From Bradyrhizobium daqingense (GTDB lineage Bacteria > Pseudomonadota > Alphaproteobacteria > Rhizobiales > Xanthobacteraceae): a stretch of 64,000 nt of DNA. The translations under genes were made by a program, and so were the position numbers. Location: positions 2,342,001 to 2,406,000 of the forward strand of contig NZ_CP088014.1 in NCBI RefSeq assembly GCF_021044685.1, in the 5' to 3' direction. Under the pieces are notes generated by a model. The model saw nothing but the letters and a program-made list of their open reading frames with translations, was not told the origin of the DNA and made no database searches. This document shows positions 1 through 9,354 of this stretch, one piece after another; the stretch's first letter is position 1; each line of letters begins with the position of its first letter.

Positions 1-1
1 C

Positions 2-1063
2 GCCGACCTCGCGCTGCCCTTCCTCGCACCGGGCAAGAGCCTGCGCTTCGCGCTGCTGCCGGAGGGGCAGGACCCCGACGATCTCGTCCGCTCCGGCGGG
101 CGCGGCGCGATCGAGGAGGTGATCGGAGCTGCACGTCCGCTCGCCGACATGATCTGGTCGCGCGAGCTCGAAGGCGGCAATTTCGCCACGCCCGAGCGCC
201 GTGCCGCGCTTGAGGCGCGCATCAAGGAGCTGTCCAACGGCATCCGCGACGAGGTGGTGCGGCGCTATTATCGCGACGATTTCGCCGATCGGCTGCAGCG
301 CGCGTTCGCTCCCGAGGGCGGGCGCGGCTTTGGCGGCCGGGGCAATTTCCGCCAGGGTGGCGGTCGCCCCTTCCAGCCGCGGGGCGGGATGGGCGCGAAT
401 CGATTCGGCGGCCAAGGTTTTGGCGGCGGCTTTGGCGGAGGCCGCCGCGGCGCCCCCGGTTCCATCCCGCTGCCATCCGGCCCCTATCAGGCCGCCAGTC
501 CGCAGCTGGCGGCCAGCCCGATCATGCGGGGCCAGCGCAGCGCCATCTCCCGCCGGGAGGCCCTGATCCTGCAAAGCCTGATCAACCACCCCTGGCTGTT
601 GCATGAGCACCTCGAGGAGGTTGCCGCCCTGGAGCTGGCCCACCCCGAGGCGCATAAGCTCCGGGCCGGCATCATCGCCGCCTTCGCCAACGACCACCAC
701 CACTCGCCCGACCCCGGCGAGCAGGCCGAGAAGATGCGCAGCGATCTTGAGAAGAGTGGATTTTCACAAGTTCTTCAAAGGGTTGAGGGCGGCATCACGA
801 CCGCGGCGGTGTGGGGCGCCCGCGAGGGCGCGGCAAGGGATGACGTTCTCGCCACCTGGCATCAGCTGGTTGCCTTGCATCGGCAATGGCATTCACTACT
901 TAGAGAGCTGAAAGACGCCGAGCTGGCCTTGGGGGAGGACCCCAGCGAGGCCAATTTGGCATGGCTGCGTGACGTCAAGGCTCGGATAGGCGAAGTCGAC
1001 GGTACCGAGGCCCTCATCGAGGGTTTTGGCGAGCTGTCGGGCCGGCTCCAGAAGAGCGTGTGA
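2..1063 (+). CDS. dnaG: DNA primase, C-terminal part (5' end outside window)
   Basis: Primase makes RNA primers at the replication fork. The visible part begins in the Toprim/RNA-polymerase domain with the motif LLPEGQDPDDLVRSGG, typical of DnaG. A Gly/Arg-rich linker follows (about nt 306-465), then an alpha-helical domain matching the DnaB-helicase binding region, ending at TGA 1061-1063. The reading frame is open from base 2, so the gene is truncated only by the window edge. It lies upstream of rpoD in the same direction, the usual alphaproteobacterial order. The linker, with many FGG and RGG units, is unusually glycine-rich. The identification is firm; the function of the linker is not known to me. 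Confidence 0.93.
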   Translation, partial: ADLALPFLAPGKSLRFALLPEGQDPDDLVRSGGRGAIEEVIGAARPLADMIWSRELEGGNFATPERRAALEARIKELSNGIRDEVVRRYYRDDFADRLQRAFAPEGGRGFGGRGNFRQGGGRPFQPRGGMGANRFGGQGFGGGFGGGRRGAPGSIPLPSGPYQAASPQLAASPIMRGQRSAISRREALILQSLINHPWLLHEHLEEVAALELAHPEAHKLRAGIIAAFANDHHHSPDPGEQAEKMRSDLEKSGFSQVLQRVEGGITTAAVWGAREGAARDDVLATWHQLVALHRQWHSLLRELKDAELALGEDPSEANLAWLRDVKARIGEVDGTEALIEGFGELSGRLQKSV

Positions 1064-1108
1064 TGAAAGAATCATGCGGACGGCCGGGGCCGGAACCGCT
1101 AAAAGACT

Positions 1109-1129
1109 CGCCAAATCTTGGGTTTGGCG
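1109..1129 (+). terminator. Hairpin downstream of dnaG
   Basis: CGCCAAA (1109-1115) pairs perfectly with TTTGGCG (1123-1129) across a 7-nt loop. There is no clear U-tract after it (GCAAAAAC), so it may be a weak terminator or only a processing hairpin. Confidence 0.35.
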
Positions 1130-1232
1130 GCAAAAACAGGGTTAATCGAGGCTTAACGGTCTTGTAGCACTTTGGCCCAGAGGCGGCCGCAGGCAGAACA
1201 GACGCGTCAGGAATGAATCCGCGCAATCGCTG

Positions 1233-1249
1233 TTGGCACTACACCTGCA
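1233..1249 (+). promoter_or_regulatory. Sigma-54-like element upstream of rpoD
   Basis: TTGGCACTACACCTGCA has GG (1235-1236) and GC (1247-1248) at the exact 10-bp spacing. It differs from consensus at the base after CAC and at the first T of TTGC. It may be chance, since rpoD is not known to me as a sigma-54 target. Confidence 0.3.
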
Positions 1250-1439
1250 TCCGCTGCGACAAAGAGGCTGACGAAGCGTTAGGCAATTCCGGCGAGAGAG
1301 AGTTGGGGGTGGCGAGAGACACGTGCGCCGCCCTTTCCGTGTCGAGAGCTGCCGAAGCGAGAGCGTCGAGCAACAGGTTCATGTGAATTCAGGCAGGCGC
1401 GGCGCGCGGTCTGCATTGAAGCGCGTTTAGGAGCAATGG

Positions 1440-3584
<2,145 letters not shown>

Positions 3585-3610
3585 GGTAGGTGCCACACCA
3601 AGCAGAACTG

Positions 3611-3642
3611 AGCGGCGGCAAGGGGCCCGCCGCTGTTATTTT
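3611..3642 (+). terminator. rpoD terminator
   Basis: AGCGGCGG (3611-3618) and CCGCCGCT (3627-3634) form a perfect 8-bp GC-rich stem with an 8-nt loop. GTTATTTT follows. Base composition turns AT-rich just beyond it, so this is also the left edge of the 3.65-7.0 kb insert. Confidence 0.75.
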
Positions 3643-3749
3643 GGGGTGTCCTGCCCTCGAATGTTGTCGTTCAACCAAAGTGTAGTTTGCTCACACTAAA
3701 CCTTTTGTTGTAGGGTAAAGCCGAATAAAGAAAGAACCACGGGGGAGCG

Positions 3750-3935
3750 ATGCCGGAATGGATGACGCAGGCGATCACGTTTGTTGCTGGTCTATTTAGC
3801 GGAGCTACCATTGGTTCGCTCGTGACCATTAAGTTTGTGCGATCTTCGTCGGTTAATCGAAATCGAAACGTCCGTCAGTCTGGTATCACGGCCGGTCGCG
3901 ATAATATTGGCGGCGACCGCATAAACAACGACTGA
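3750..3935 (+). CDS. Small membrane protein with AGRDN motif, first gene of ABC-3C island
   Basis: A 61-residue protein. Residues about 6-30 form one hydrophobic, probably membrane-spanning segment (ITFVAGLFSGATIGSLVTI), followed by a basic stretch and the C-terminal motif RQSGITAGRDNIGGD. The next protein has a near-identical motif at its N-terminus (TQSDVAAGRDNAAGN), suggesting that the two assemble together. ATG 3750 is preceded by the purine run GGGGGAG. The gene ends 11 nt before the next start. I infer it is the membrane anchor or membrane-acting effector of the ABC-3C module; no enzymatic motif is visible. Codon use is AT-richer than in rpoD, which fits acquisition by transfer. Confidence 0.7.
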   Translation: MPEWMTQAITFVAGLFSGATIGSLVTIKFVRSSSVNRNRNVRQSGITAGRDNIGGDRINND

Positions 3936-3946
3936 TTCCGTCGCGG

Positions 3947-4531
3947 ATGCTTGGCGATCGCACCACTCAGAGTGATGTTGCTGCTGGTCGTGACAACGCC
4001 GCAGGCAATATCACAAACACGAATTCAAATAATCGAACCTTCAACGTTACGCTAGGCGATGAGAGATCGCCAATCGCAGCGTGGATGGCGCTTTTGGTCC
4101 ATGAGATCGAAAGCAACGAGCATGTTAGCGACTTCATCGACACCCTTCAGATGTACCATCAGAAGCATAGTTATGATGGAGTGGAGGGGCTTGAAGCGAA
4201 GCTTCTTCATTCTGGGCGGAACTCGGAGGTGTCTCTCGCGCTCCGGAAGAAGGAGTTGTTTAGCCGGCTTCTCGCGAAGTACTCGATGTTTGATTCTGCG
4301 CAGCAGATATTTGCGTACCTGCTCTCGAAGATTGAACAAGATTTTCGCTCATACGTTCTACCGAATCTCGCCAACAGCTCGTCCGGGGAGATCGATCTAC
4401 TGTTTGGTCAGTATGTAATCAATCCCTGCGCGAGCGAGATAAAATCTGGCGTGTTCTGCCTAAACTCAGCAATCGCTGCCGGCATGGTGTATTGGCTAGC
4501 TGAGCAGTGCTACATCCGGTGGCATGCATGA
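3947..4531 (+). CDS. ABC-three-component system C-terminal-domain (CTD) protein
   Basis: 194 residues. The N-terminal 30 residues carry the motif TQSDVAAGRDNAAGN, shared with the preceding membrane protein. The rest is an alpha-helical domain ending GMVYWLAEQCYIRWHA (179-194). That ending resembles the characteristic C-terminal GMLYFLTGNCHIxW-type signature I associate with ABC-3C effector CTDs. In such systems the CTD is normally fused to an N-terminal effector domain; here none is fused, and the short motif may instead recruit the separate membrane protein. It overlaps the next gene by ATGA (4528-4531), so the two are translationally coupled. No strong ribosome-binding site precedes ATG 3947; coupling to the upstream gene is likely. 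The family call comes from remembered motifs, not a search. Confidence 0.7.
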   Translation: MLGDRTTQSDVAAGRDNAAGNITNTNSNNRTFNVTLGDERSPIAAWMALLVHEIESNEHVSDFIDTLQMYHQKHSYDGVEGLEAKLLHSGRNSEVSLALRKKELFSRLLAKYSMFDSAQQIFAYLLSKIEQDFRSYVLPNLANSSSGEIDLLFGQYVINPCASEIKSGVFCLNSAIAAGMVYWLAEQCYIRWHA

Positions 4532-5043
4532 TCCATCTCTCATATCATCCCGCTTTCGATGCGTTTCATGCCATCTTTCGTTTTTTGCGCGTAACCTTCA
4601 GAACGGGCATTTCAGAGATCGAAGTCGATAAGCTTCGTATACTAGACTACTATTTGCTCTTTCCGTGGCGGGCCTCGGCTATTCGGTTGTCTCAGAAGGA
4701 CCTTGAAGTCCGACGGCTTGCAAAGCGATTGGAGGAGCGGCGAGACTACGCAACTTTGCCGACGGGGGATGCCCTTCTGGAGCGGATGCGACCGTCGCAA
4801 GTCGCTGCACTCCAGACGATGGCCATGGATGGGATTGTCGATCTTGTTTCTCTGAGAGACGGCACCGTGAAGTTCAAGGCCTTTGCGCTTCCTGATGGGC
4901 TCAAGAAAAGGATCGAAGACCGGACCGCGGAAGATGTGGACGCGATGAAGATCATCGATGTTCTGAACACTTATCCCTTGTTGGGGCAGGATGGTCTGAA
5001 GGGGCGCACATCCTTGCTAGAGCATCGCTATGACAAGGTTTAA
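4528..5043 (+). CDS. ABC-three-component system middle component, MC5-like
   Basis: 171 residues from ATG 4528, which overlaps the upstream stop as ATGA; the longer frame from 4507 is not needed. The sequence begins MIHLSYHPAFDAFHAIFRFL, continues with VDKLRILDYYLLFP and ends GLKGRTSLLEHRYDKV. These three stretches match what I recall of the middle component 5 family, which links the ATPase to the effector in ABC-3C systems. It looks like a small winged-helix-type helical protein without catalytic motifs. It overlaps the ATPase gene by 14 nt (5030-5043), so all four genes read as one operon. Confidence 0.75.
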   Translation: MIHLSYHPAFDAFHAIFRFLRVTFRTGISEIEVDKLRILDYYLLFPWRASAIRLSQKDLEVRRLAKRLEERRDYATLPTGDALLERMRPSQVAALQTMAMDGIVDLVSLRDGTVKFKAFALPDGLKKRIEDRTAEDVDAMKIIDVLNTYPLLGQDGLKGRTSLLEHRYDKV

Positions 5044-6958
5044 GCCTACCCTTCAAGTCCAGCGGCTTCGGGTCGAAAGACTCGGAGCGGCGGCATACGA
5101 TGAGCTTTTTCACCAAGGCGTAAACATACTCCGTGGAGATAACTCGTCGGGAAAGTCCACGATTCTGAATTTGCTATATTATAGCATTGGAGGAGACGTT
5201 AGCGATTGGAGTGATATTGCTCTCCTCTGCACCCGAGTTTTGGTGCAGGTTTCGCTCAATGGAAACGTCGCAACTCTGGCTCGCGACATAACCGAGAAAT
5301 CGGGGCAGCCAATGGATATTTTTGGCGGCCAAATGGATGATGCGCTCAAGGCGTCAGCCGCAGCTTGGGCTAGATATCCCTATCGACGGTCAGAATCGCG
5401 AGAGAGCTTCTCTCAGTTTCTATTTAAGTTGCTCGACATACCGGAGGCGAGCAATGAAGCTAGCGGCAACGTAACGATTCACCAGATACTGAGGCTGATG
5501 TACGCGGACCAGCTCAGTCCGATAGGGACGATCTTCAAGTTTGAGCAGTTTGATCCACCGTTGTTGCGCGATACGGTCGGTCGACTTGTTTTTGGTGCCT
5601 ATGAGAACGAGCTTTATGCCAACGAGCTTCGTCTTCGTCAGCTCGATAAGGAATTTACAGGTGTAAGCTCCGAACTGGAGGCCATTTCAAAGCTAGTAGG
5701 GCAGACTGAGCAGATTCTCACGCCATCTTGGCTCGAAGCGGAGCGTAGGCGTGTCCAGGAGGAGCGCAAGGCGATCGACTTGCAAATCTCCGAAGCAGAG
5801 CGAGTGGTCTACGAGTCCGGCCTTAAAGACAGTCTCTCGTTGGAGGCGCAGCGACGCGCCTATGCTGAGGTCCAGAAACTTCAGGGCGAGATTGGCCGAG
5901 TTACTGCGGCGATCGATGCTAGCAAATTCGAGATTGCTGACGCAGGAAGATTCATCGCTGATCTAGAAGCAAAGCTTAGGGCTTTGAATGACTCTTCGGC
6001 AACGTCAGATGCATTTGGAAAGATCACCTTTCAGTACTGCCCGGCGTGTTACTCAGCGATTGAGGCGCAGCATCCTGAGCATGCGTGTCACCTCTGCAAA
6101 ACGCCGTTTGATAGCGAGCGTGCGCGCTCTCGCCTCGTTTCGTTGGTCAATGATACTTCTAGACAGTTGAAGCAATCGCGTTCTCTGCAGAAGGATCGGA
6201 CGGAGGAGCTTGGCCGTCTTGGCGGAAGTCTGGTCGAGCTTAATTCTCGTTGGCAGAGTGCTTCAGACAAGCTAACCCGCTCAGTGCAGGCCCCATCCTC
6301 TCAAGCTCTCCAAAATCTTAGGACTCTGCAGCGAGCCGCAGGTTACGTGGATAGGCAGTTGGAGGACCTCGAAAACAAGGCGCGTCTGTCTGCTGTGCTG
6401 GAGGGGCTCATCGCGCGGAAGGGTGAGCTAAATGCTGAGATAGGTCGGCTTGCGGACCGAAATGCTGCCTTAAAGGCTGCCCTTAGCAAGCGACTCAGCG
6501 TCGCCTATGGAGCTGTCGAAAAGGAGATCCTAGCGCTGCTGCGTGCCGATCTGCCCCGCGAGCAGGCGTTCATTCAGGCGACCTCAGTTCAATTCGACTT
6601 TGCTGCTAACAAGCTCGGCGTCAACAATCAGTCGTACTTTTCGGCAAGCTCACGCGTAATTCTAAGAAATAGCTTTTTCGTCGGCCTTTTCGGTGCAGCG
6701 ACGAAGGATCCATCATTTAGGCATCTTCGACTTTGTATTCTCGACTCTATCGAAGATAAGGGTATGCAGCCCGATCGAAGCCACAACTTCCAACGAATGT
6801 TGATCGCTGTTTCACAAGCTGCAGTTTGCGAACATCAGACGATCTTTGCGACATCAATGATCGCTCCGGAGCTCGATATTCCTAATCTTACGGTGGGACA
6901 CTATTCCACGCTCAAGCGCCCGACATTGAACATCAAAACGTTGAGACAAACTCATTAG
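5030..6958 (+). CDS. ABC-3C ATPase, SMC/RecN-like with Cys4 hook-like motif
   Basis: 642 residues. Walker A is GDNSSGKST at 36-44. Walker B is LRLCILDSIEDKG with D572 and E575. Between them lie long predicted coiled coils flanking a Cys4 zinc-ribbon-like motif at C337, C340, C353 and C356 (CPAC and CHLC). This is the architecture of SMC/RecN/Rad50-like ATPases found as the sensor-engine of ABC-3C systems, where the ATPase is thought to detect invading nucleic acid or a perturbed state and release the effector. No canonical LSGGQ was seen. Codon use is AT-rich relative to flanking genes. It is the last gene of the island. The ATPase identity is firm; the defence role is inferred from context. 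Confidence 0.83.
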   Translation: MTRFKPTLQVQRLRVERLGAAAYDELFHQGVNILRGDNSSGKSTILNLLYYSIGGDVSDWSDIALLCTRVLVQVSLNGNVATLARDITEKSGQPMDIFGGQMDDALKASAAAWARYPYRRSESRESFSQFLFKLLDIPEASNEASGNVTIHQILRLMYADQLSPIGTIFKFEQFDPPLLRDTVGRLVFGAYENELYANELRLRQLDKEFTGVSSELEAISKLVGQTEQILTPSWLEAERRRVQEERKAIDLQISEAERVVYESGLKDSLSLEAQRRAYAEVQKLQGEIGRVTAAIDASKFEIADAGRFIADLEAKLRALNDSSATSDAFGKITFQYCPACYSAIEAQHPEHACHLCKTPFDSERARSRLVSLVNDTSRQLKQSRSLQKDRTEELGRLGGSLVELNSRWQSASDKLTRSVQAPSSQALQNLRTLQRAAGYVDRQLEDLENKARLSAVLEGLIARKGELNAEIGRLADRNAALKAALSKRLSVAYGAVEKEILALLRADLPREQAFIQATSVQFDFAANKLGVNNQSYFSASSRVILRNSFFVGLFGAATKDPSFRHLRLCILDSIEDKGMQPDRSHNFQRMLIAVSQAAVCEHQTIFATSMIAPELDIPNLTVGHYSTLKRPTLNIKTLRQTH

Positions 6959-7174
6959 GGGTAATTCCGCCTAAATGAGTCTGGACAGCGGTGCTGATGG
7001 TAAGTTCCTGGCTTACTGCGCGCGGCTGTTCCGATCGTTATGGTCTTGGGCATAGGAAAGAGCGGCTGGCTAAAGCTCGCCGTTTCTTATTTGTGCAGAC
7101 TTGCCGCATCGTTCGGCCAAACAGGTTCATTTGCCTTTCGATCGACTTATACTTCCGCCCCGAAAAGCGAATCG

Positions 7175-7555
7175 ATGATGCCGGCCCACCTCACCGTCTA
7201 CTACAACACCCGCTGCCCCGTCTGTGACGCCGGCATCGACTGGCAGCGCAACAAGCTGCTGGCGCTGGTGCGCGCGGGTACGGTCGAGTTCAAGGATATC
7301 AACGAGCAGCCCGACGCGCTGGCGCAATTCGGTGCTTCGCTCGACGACATCAGGCGGCGCCTGCATGCGACCAATGAAGCGGGTCGGCTCACCGTCGGTG
7401 CGGATGTCGCGATTGCGCTGTGGCGGCTGACGCCGGGGGAGGGGTGGCTCGCGGTGCTGTTCGGCAATCGCGCGGCGCTGCCGGTCACGCGGTTTGTCTA
7501 TGACCGGTTTGCCGATCTGCTGTTTGCCTGGAACAAGTGGAGCGGGCGCTGGTGA
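7175..7555 (+). CDS. DCC-family thiol-disulfide oxidoreductase-like protein (DUF393)
   Basis: 126 residues from ATG 7175; ATG 7178 is an alternative. The N-terminus reads HLTVYYNTRCPVCDAGI, with the CPVC motif at C14-C17, matching the YuxK/DCC family, small thioredoxin-like proteins with a D-x-x-C-x-x-C style signature. The biological substrate of the family is unknown to me. The open frame extends upstream to 7040, but that part is AT-rich, lacks a ribosome-binding site and lacks family similarity. The gene marks return to normal GC after the ABC-3C insert. It converges on the next small gene. Confidence 0.8.
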   Translation: MMPAHLTVYYNTRCPVCDAGIDWQRNKLLALVRAGTVEFKDINEQPDALAQFGASLDDIRRRLHATNEAGRLTVGADVAIALWRLTPGEGWLAVLFGNRAALPVTRFVYDRFADLLFAWNKWSGRW

Positions 7556-7573
7556 GCGCTTGCCTGGGCCGCC

Positions 7574-7810
7574 CTACTTCCTCTTCGCCCCCACCCGTTC
7601 GATCCGCTTGATCTCCAGCGGCGGTCTTCCGCTCTTCTCTGCGATCTCGCGGTCCTGCTCCATGATGAAGCCGCGGGCGGGTTCGTCGCCGTCGAGGCCG
7701 CCGAGCAGCTCGGCGGGGACGCGGCGGTTGGAGCGTTGGGAATCGTCTTCGTAGACGATGTTGAAGAAGGCGAATTCGCCTTTGGGGTTAGTTCCGGGTT
7801 TCTTGGCCAT
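7574..7810 (-). CDS. Small conserved-looking hypothetical protein
   Basis: 78 residues, hydrophilic, beginning MAKKPGTNPKGEFAFFNIVYEDDS and basic at the C-terminus (KRIERVGAKRK). It has no signal peptide and no membrane segment. The composition and the in-frame start at 7810 look protein-like, and I believe similar small proteins occur in related Bradyrhizobium genomes, but I do not recognise a function. It stands alone, convergent with the DCC gene 18 nt away. Confidence 0.6.
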   Translation of the reverse strand: MAKKPGTNPKGEFAFFNIVYEDDSQRSNRRVPAELLGGLDGDEPARGFIMEQDREIAEKSGRPPLEIKRIERVGAKRK

Positions 7811-7968
7811 GGCGGCTTGTCGTCGATAGCAGCGTCGCAGTCAAATGACTTCGGCGGTTGTCGACATCAACGTCGCACCGGATCGGTGGATGGCCCGCAG
7901 CAGGACTGCAATCGTTCATCGCGGAAGCGGGGGCCTGCTGCGGCTGCTTCGATGCGGCCCTTGCCTCA

Positions 7969-8000
7969 ATAAACGGCGGGCCGCGAAGCCCGCCGTTTAT
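7969..8000 (-). terminator. Strong bidirectional-looking terminator hairpin
   Basis: ATAAACGGCGGGC (7969-7981) and GCCCGCCGTTTAT (7988-8000) are perfect complements around the loop CGCGAA. Each arm ends in a CCGTTTAT-type tail, so it could stop transcription from either side. There is no certain gene immediately upstream on either strand, which makes a small transcript from 8000-8400 on the minus strand plausible. Confidence 0.6.
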
Positions 8001-8180
8001 CTTGGTCTTCAGTGTCGCCCGGGGCTGGCGGGGCGACAACCTAGAATAGAATTCTATCGGCTGTGTCCTGCGATGGCAAGACCCATCGTGGTGGCGTTGA
8101 TGTCGCAGCGTGCGTATCAGATATGCGCGTCGCGGCGCCGCTGTCGATGCTGCATCGAAGCAATTGCTTGGGCAGTTAAA

Positions 8181-8357
8181 TCAGTTGTTCAGATTGCTGC
8201 TCGCAAAGCGCGCGTCTTGTATGAAAGCGCGCCCGCCTGCACGTCTTCCGCCTGCGTTGCGGAAGTGCGCCGGCCGAGTTCCACTGTCGGATGCATCTCT
8301 CAACGCGTGCACCTGCGCGGCGTCAGCGGTGATGAGGAAGGCCGACAGCAGCAACAC
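8181..8357 (-). CDS. Possible small secreted protein (uncertain)
   Basis: From GTG 8357 the minus strand encodes about 58 residues starting VLLLSAFLITADAAQVHAL, which resembles a Sec signal peptide, preceded in frame by basic residues (LIRRRAL) without an ATG. The remainder is low in conserved character. It stops at TGA 8183-8181, about 180 bases before the hairpin at 7969-8000. There is no clear ribosome-binding site. It may be a genuine small exported protein, a remnant, or chance. Confidence 0.2.
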   Translation of the reverse strand: MLLLSAFLITADAAQVHALRDASDSGTRPAHFRNAGGRRAGGRAFIQDARFASSNLNN

Positions 8358-8470
8358 CAGCGCGCGACGCCGGATGAGTTGTCGGCGAAGATCAGCTTGC
8401 CGCTTTGACGCGAATCCGGTTCCCGGGCATGATCGATGCTTTCCACGCCCGTTCTTCAGAGGATTCCTGC

Positions 8471-9277
8471 ATGCTGAGACCGCTACTCGCCGCCGCCGTC
8501 GTCCTTTCCCTGGCCGGCGGGTCGGCGCAGGCCGCGCGCTGCGGCGGCGACTTCAACACTTTCGTCGCCACCATGGCGCAGGAAGCACAGGCCGCCGGCG
8601 TCTCCGCGAGCGTGACCAGTGCGGCGCTCAGCGGCGTGACGCCCGACCCTGCGGTGCTCGCCTTCGACCGCCGCCAGCGCTACACCTTCAACAAGACCTT
8701 CGAGCAGTATGTCTCGACCCGCGTCGGCCCCGGCCGCATCAATGGCGGGCGCGCGCTGCTGCAGCGCCATGCCGCGCTGCTCTCGCGCGTCGAGCAGAAG
8801 TTCGGCGTGCCGCGCTACATCCTGGTCGCGATCTGGGGGTTGGAGAGCGATTTCGGCAAGGGAGATATCGGCAAGATGCCGGTGGTCCGCACCCTTGCGA
8901 CGCTCGCGCATGATTGCCGCCGCACCGACCTGTTCCAGGGCGAACTGCTCGCCGCGCTCAAGATCGTGCAGCGCGGCGACCTGCCGCTGCGCGACCTCGT
9001 CGGCGCGTTCGCCGGCGAGATCGGCCAGACCCAGTTCCTGCCGTCGTCCTACATCAAATACGGCGTCGACTTCGACGGTGACGGCCATGTCGACCTCCGC
9101 CACAGCATTCCCGACGTCCTCGCCTCGACCGCGAACCTGCTCCACGTCAGCGGCTTCAAGATGGGCCAGCCCTACAGCGAGGGCACGCCGAACTTCGAAG
9201 CGATGCGCGAGTGGAACAGGGCGGTGGTGTACCGCAAGACGATCGGCTATTTCGCGGATCGGCTGATGGGGCAGTGA
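8471..9277 (+). CDS. Lytic murein transglycosylase, MltB-like
   Basis: 268 residues from ATG 8471, preceded by AGAGGA with 7-nt spacing; the in-frame start at 8405 would bury the signal peptide. The leader MLRPLLAAAVVLSLAGGSAQA directs export to the periplasm. The mature part is a family SLT2/MltB domain: the catalytic glutamate is E125 in WGLESDFG, followed by the family motif AGEIGQTQFLPSSY. These enzymes cleave peptidoglycan glycan strands with formation of 1,6-anhydro ends. There is no lipobox, so it is soluble, unlike E. coli MltB. It is monocistronic and convergent with the SDR gene. Confidence 0.88.
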   Translation: MLRPLLAAAVVLSLAGGSAQAARCGGDFNTFVATMAQEAQAAGVSASVTSAALSGVTPDPAVLAFDRRQRYTFNKTFEQYVSTRVGPGRINGGRALLQRHAALLSRVEQKFGVPRYILVAIWGLESDFGKGDIGKMPVVRTLATLAHDCRRTDLFQGELLAALKIVQRGDLPLRDLVGAFAGEIGQTQFLPSSYIKYGVDFDGDGHVDLRHSIPDVLASTANLLHVSGFKMGQPYSEGTPNFEAMREWNRAVVYRKTIGYFADRLMGQ

Positions 9278-9354
9278 AGGAGGCGTGACGCACGATCTCC
9301 CCCATCGCCGGGACGACGATTGAGGGGAGGCGGCGTTGTCGTTCCACGCAACAC

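Larger units (their letters stand above)
1064..1439 (+). other. dnaG-rpoD intergenic region
   Basis: No convincing gene lies here. It contains a short hairpin after dnaG (1109-1129), a sigma-54-like element at 1233-1249, and the rpoD ribosome-binding site AGGAG at 1429-1433. The length suggests that rpoD has its own promoter. Confidence 0.6.
7811..8470. other. 660-bp region with a strong hairpin and no firm gene
   Basis: Open frames on the plus strand here read as random Arg/Cys/Ser-rich sequence. On the minus strand a short frame with a signal-peptide-like start (8181-8357) is possible. The region holds a 13-bp perfect hairpin (7969-8000) and, at its right end, the ribosome-binding site AGAGGA (8458-8463) of the transglycosylase gene. 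Confidence 0.5.

Noticed and set aside
3650..7100. att-site direct repeats flanking the ABC-3C island
   Set aside because: I compared the two edges and saw no convincing repeat; no tRNA or integrase is present, so the mode of insertion stays unknown.
7845..8408. 187-codon open frame on the plus strand
   Set aside because: Random-looking Arg/Cys/Ser-rich sequence and it contains the 7969-8000 hairpin.
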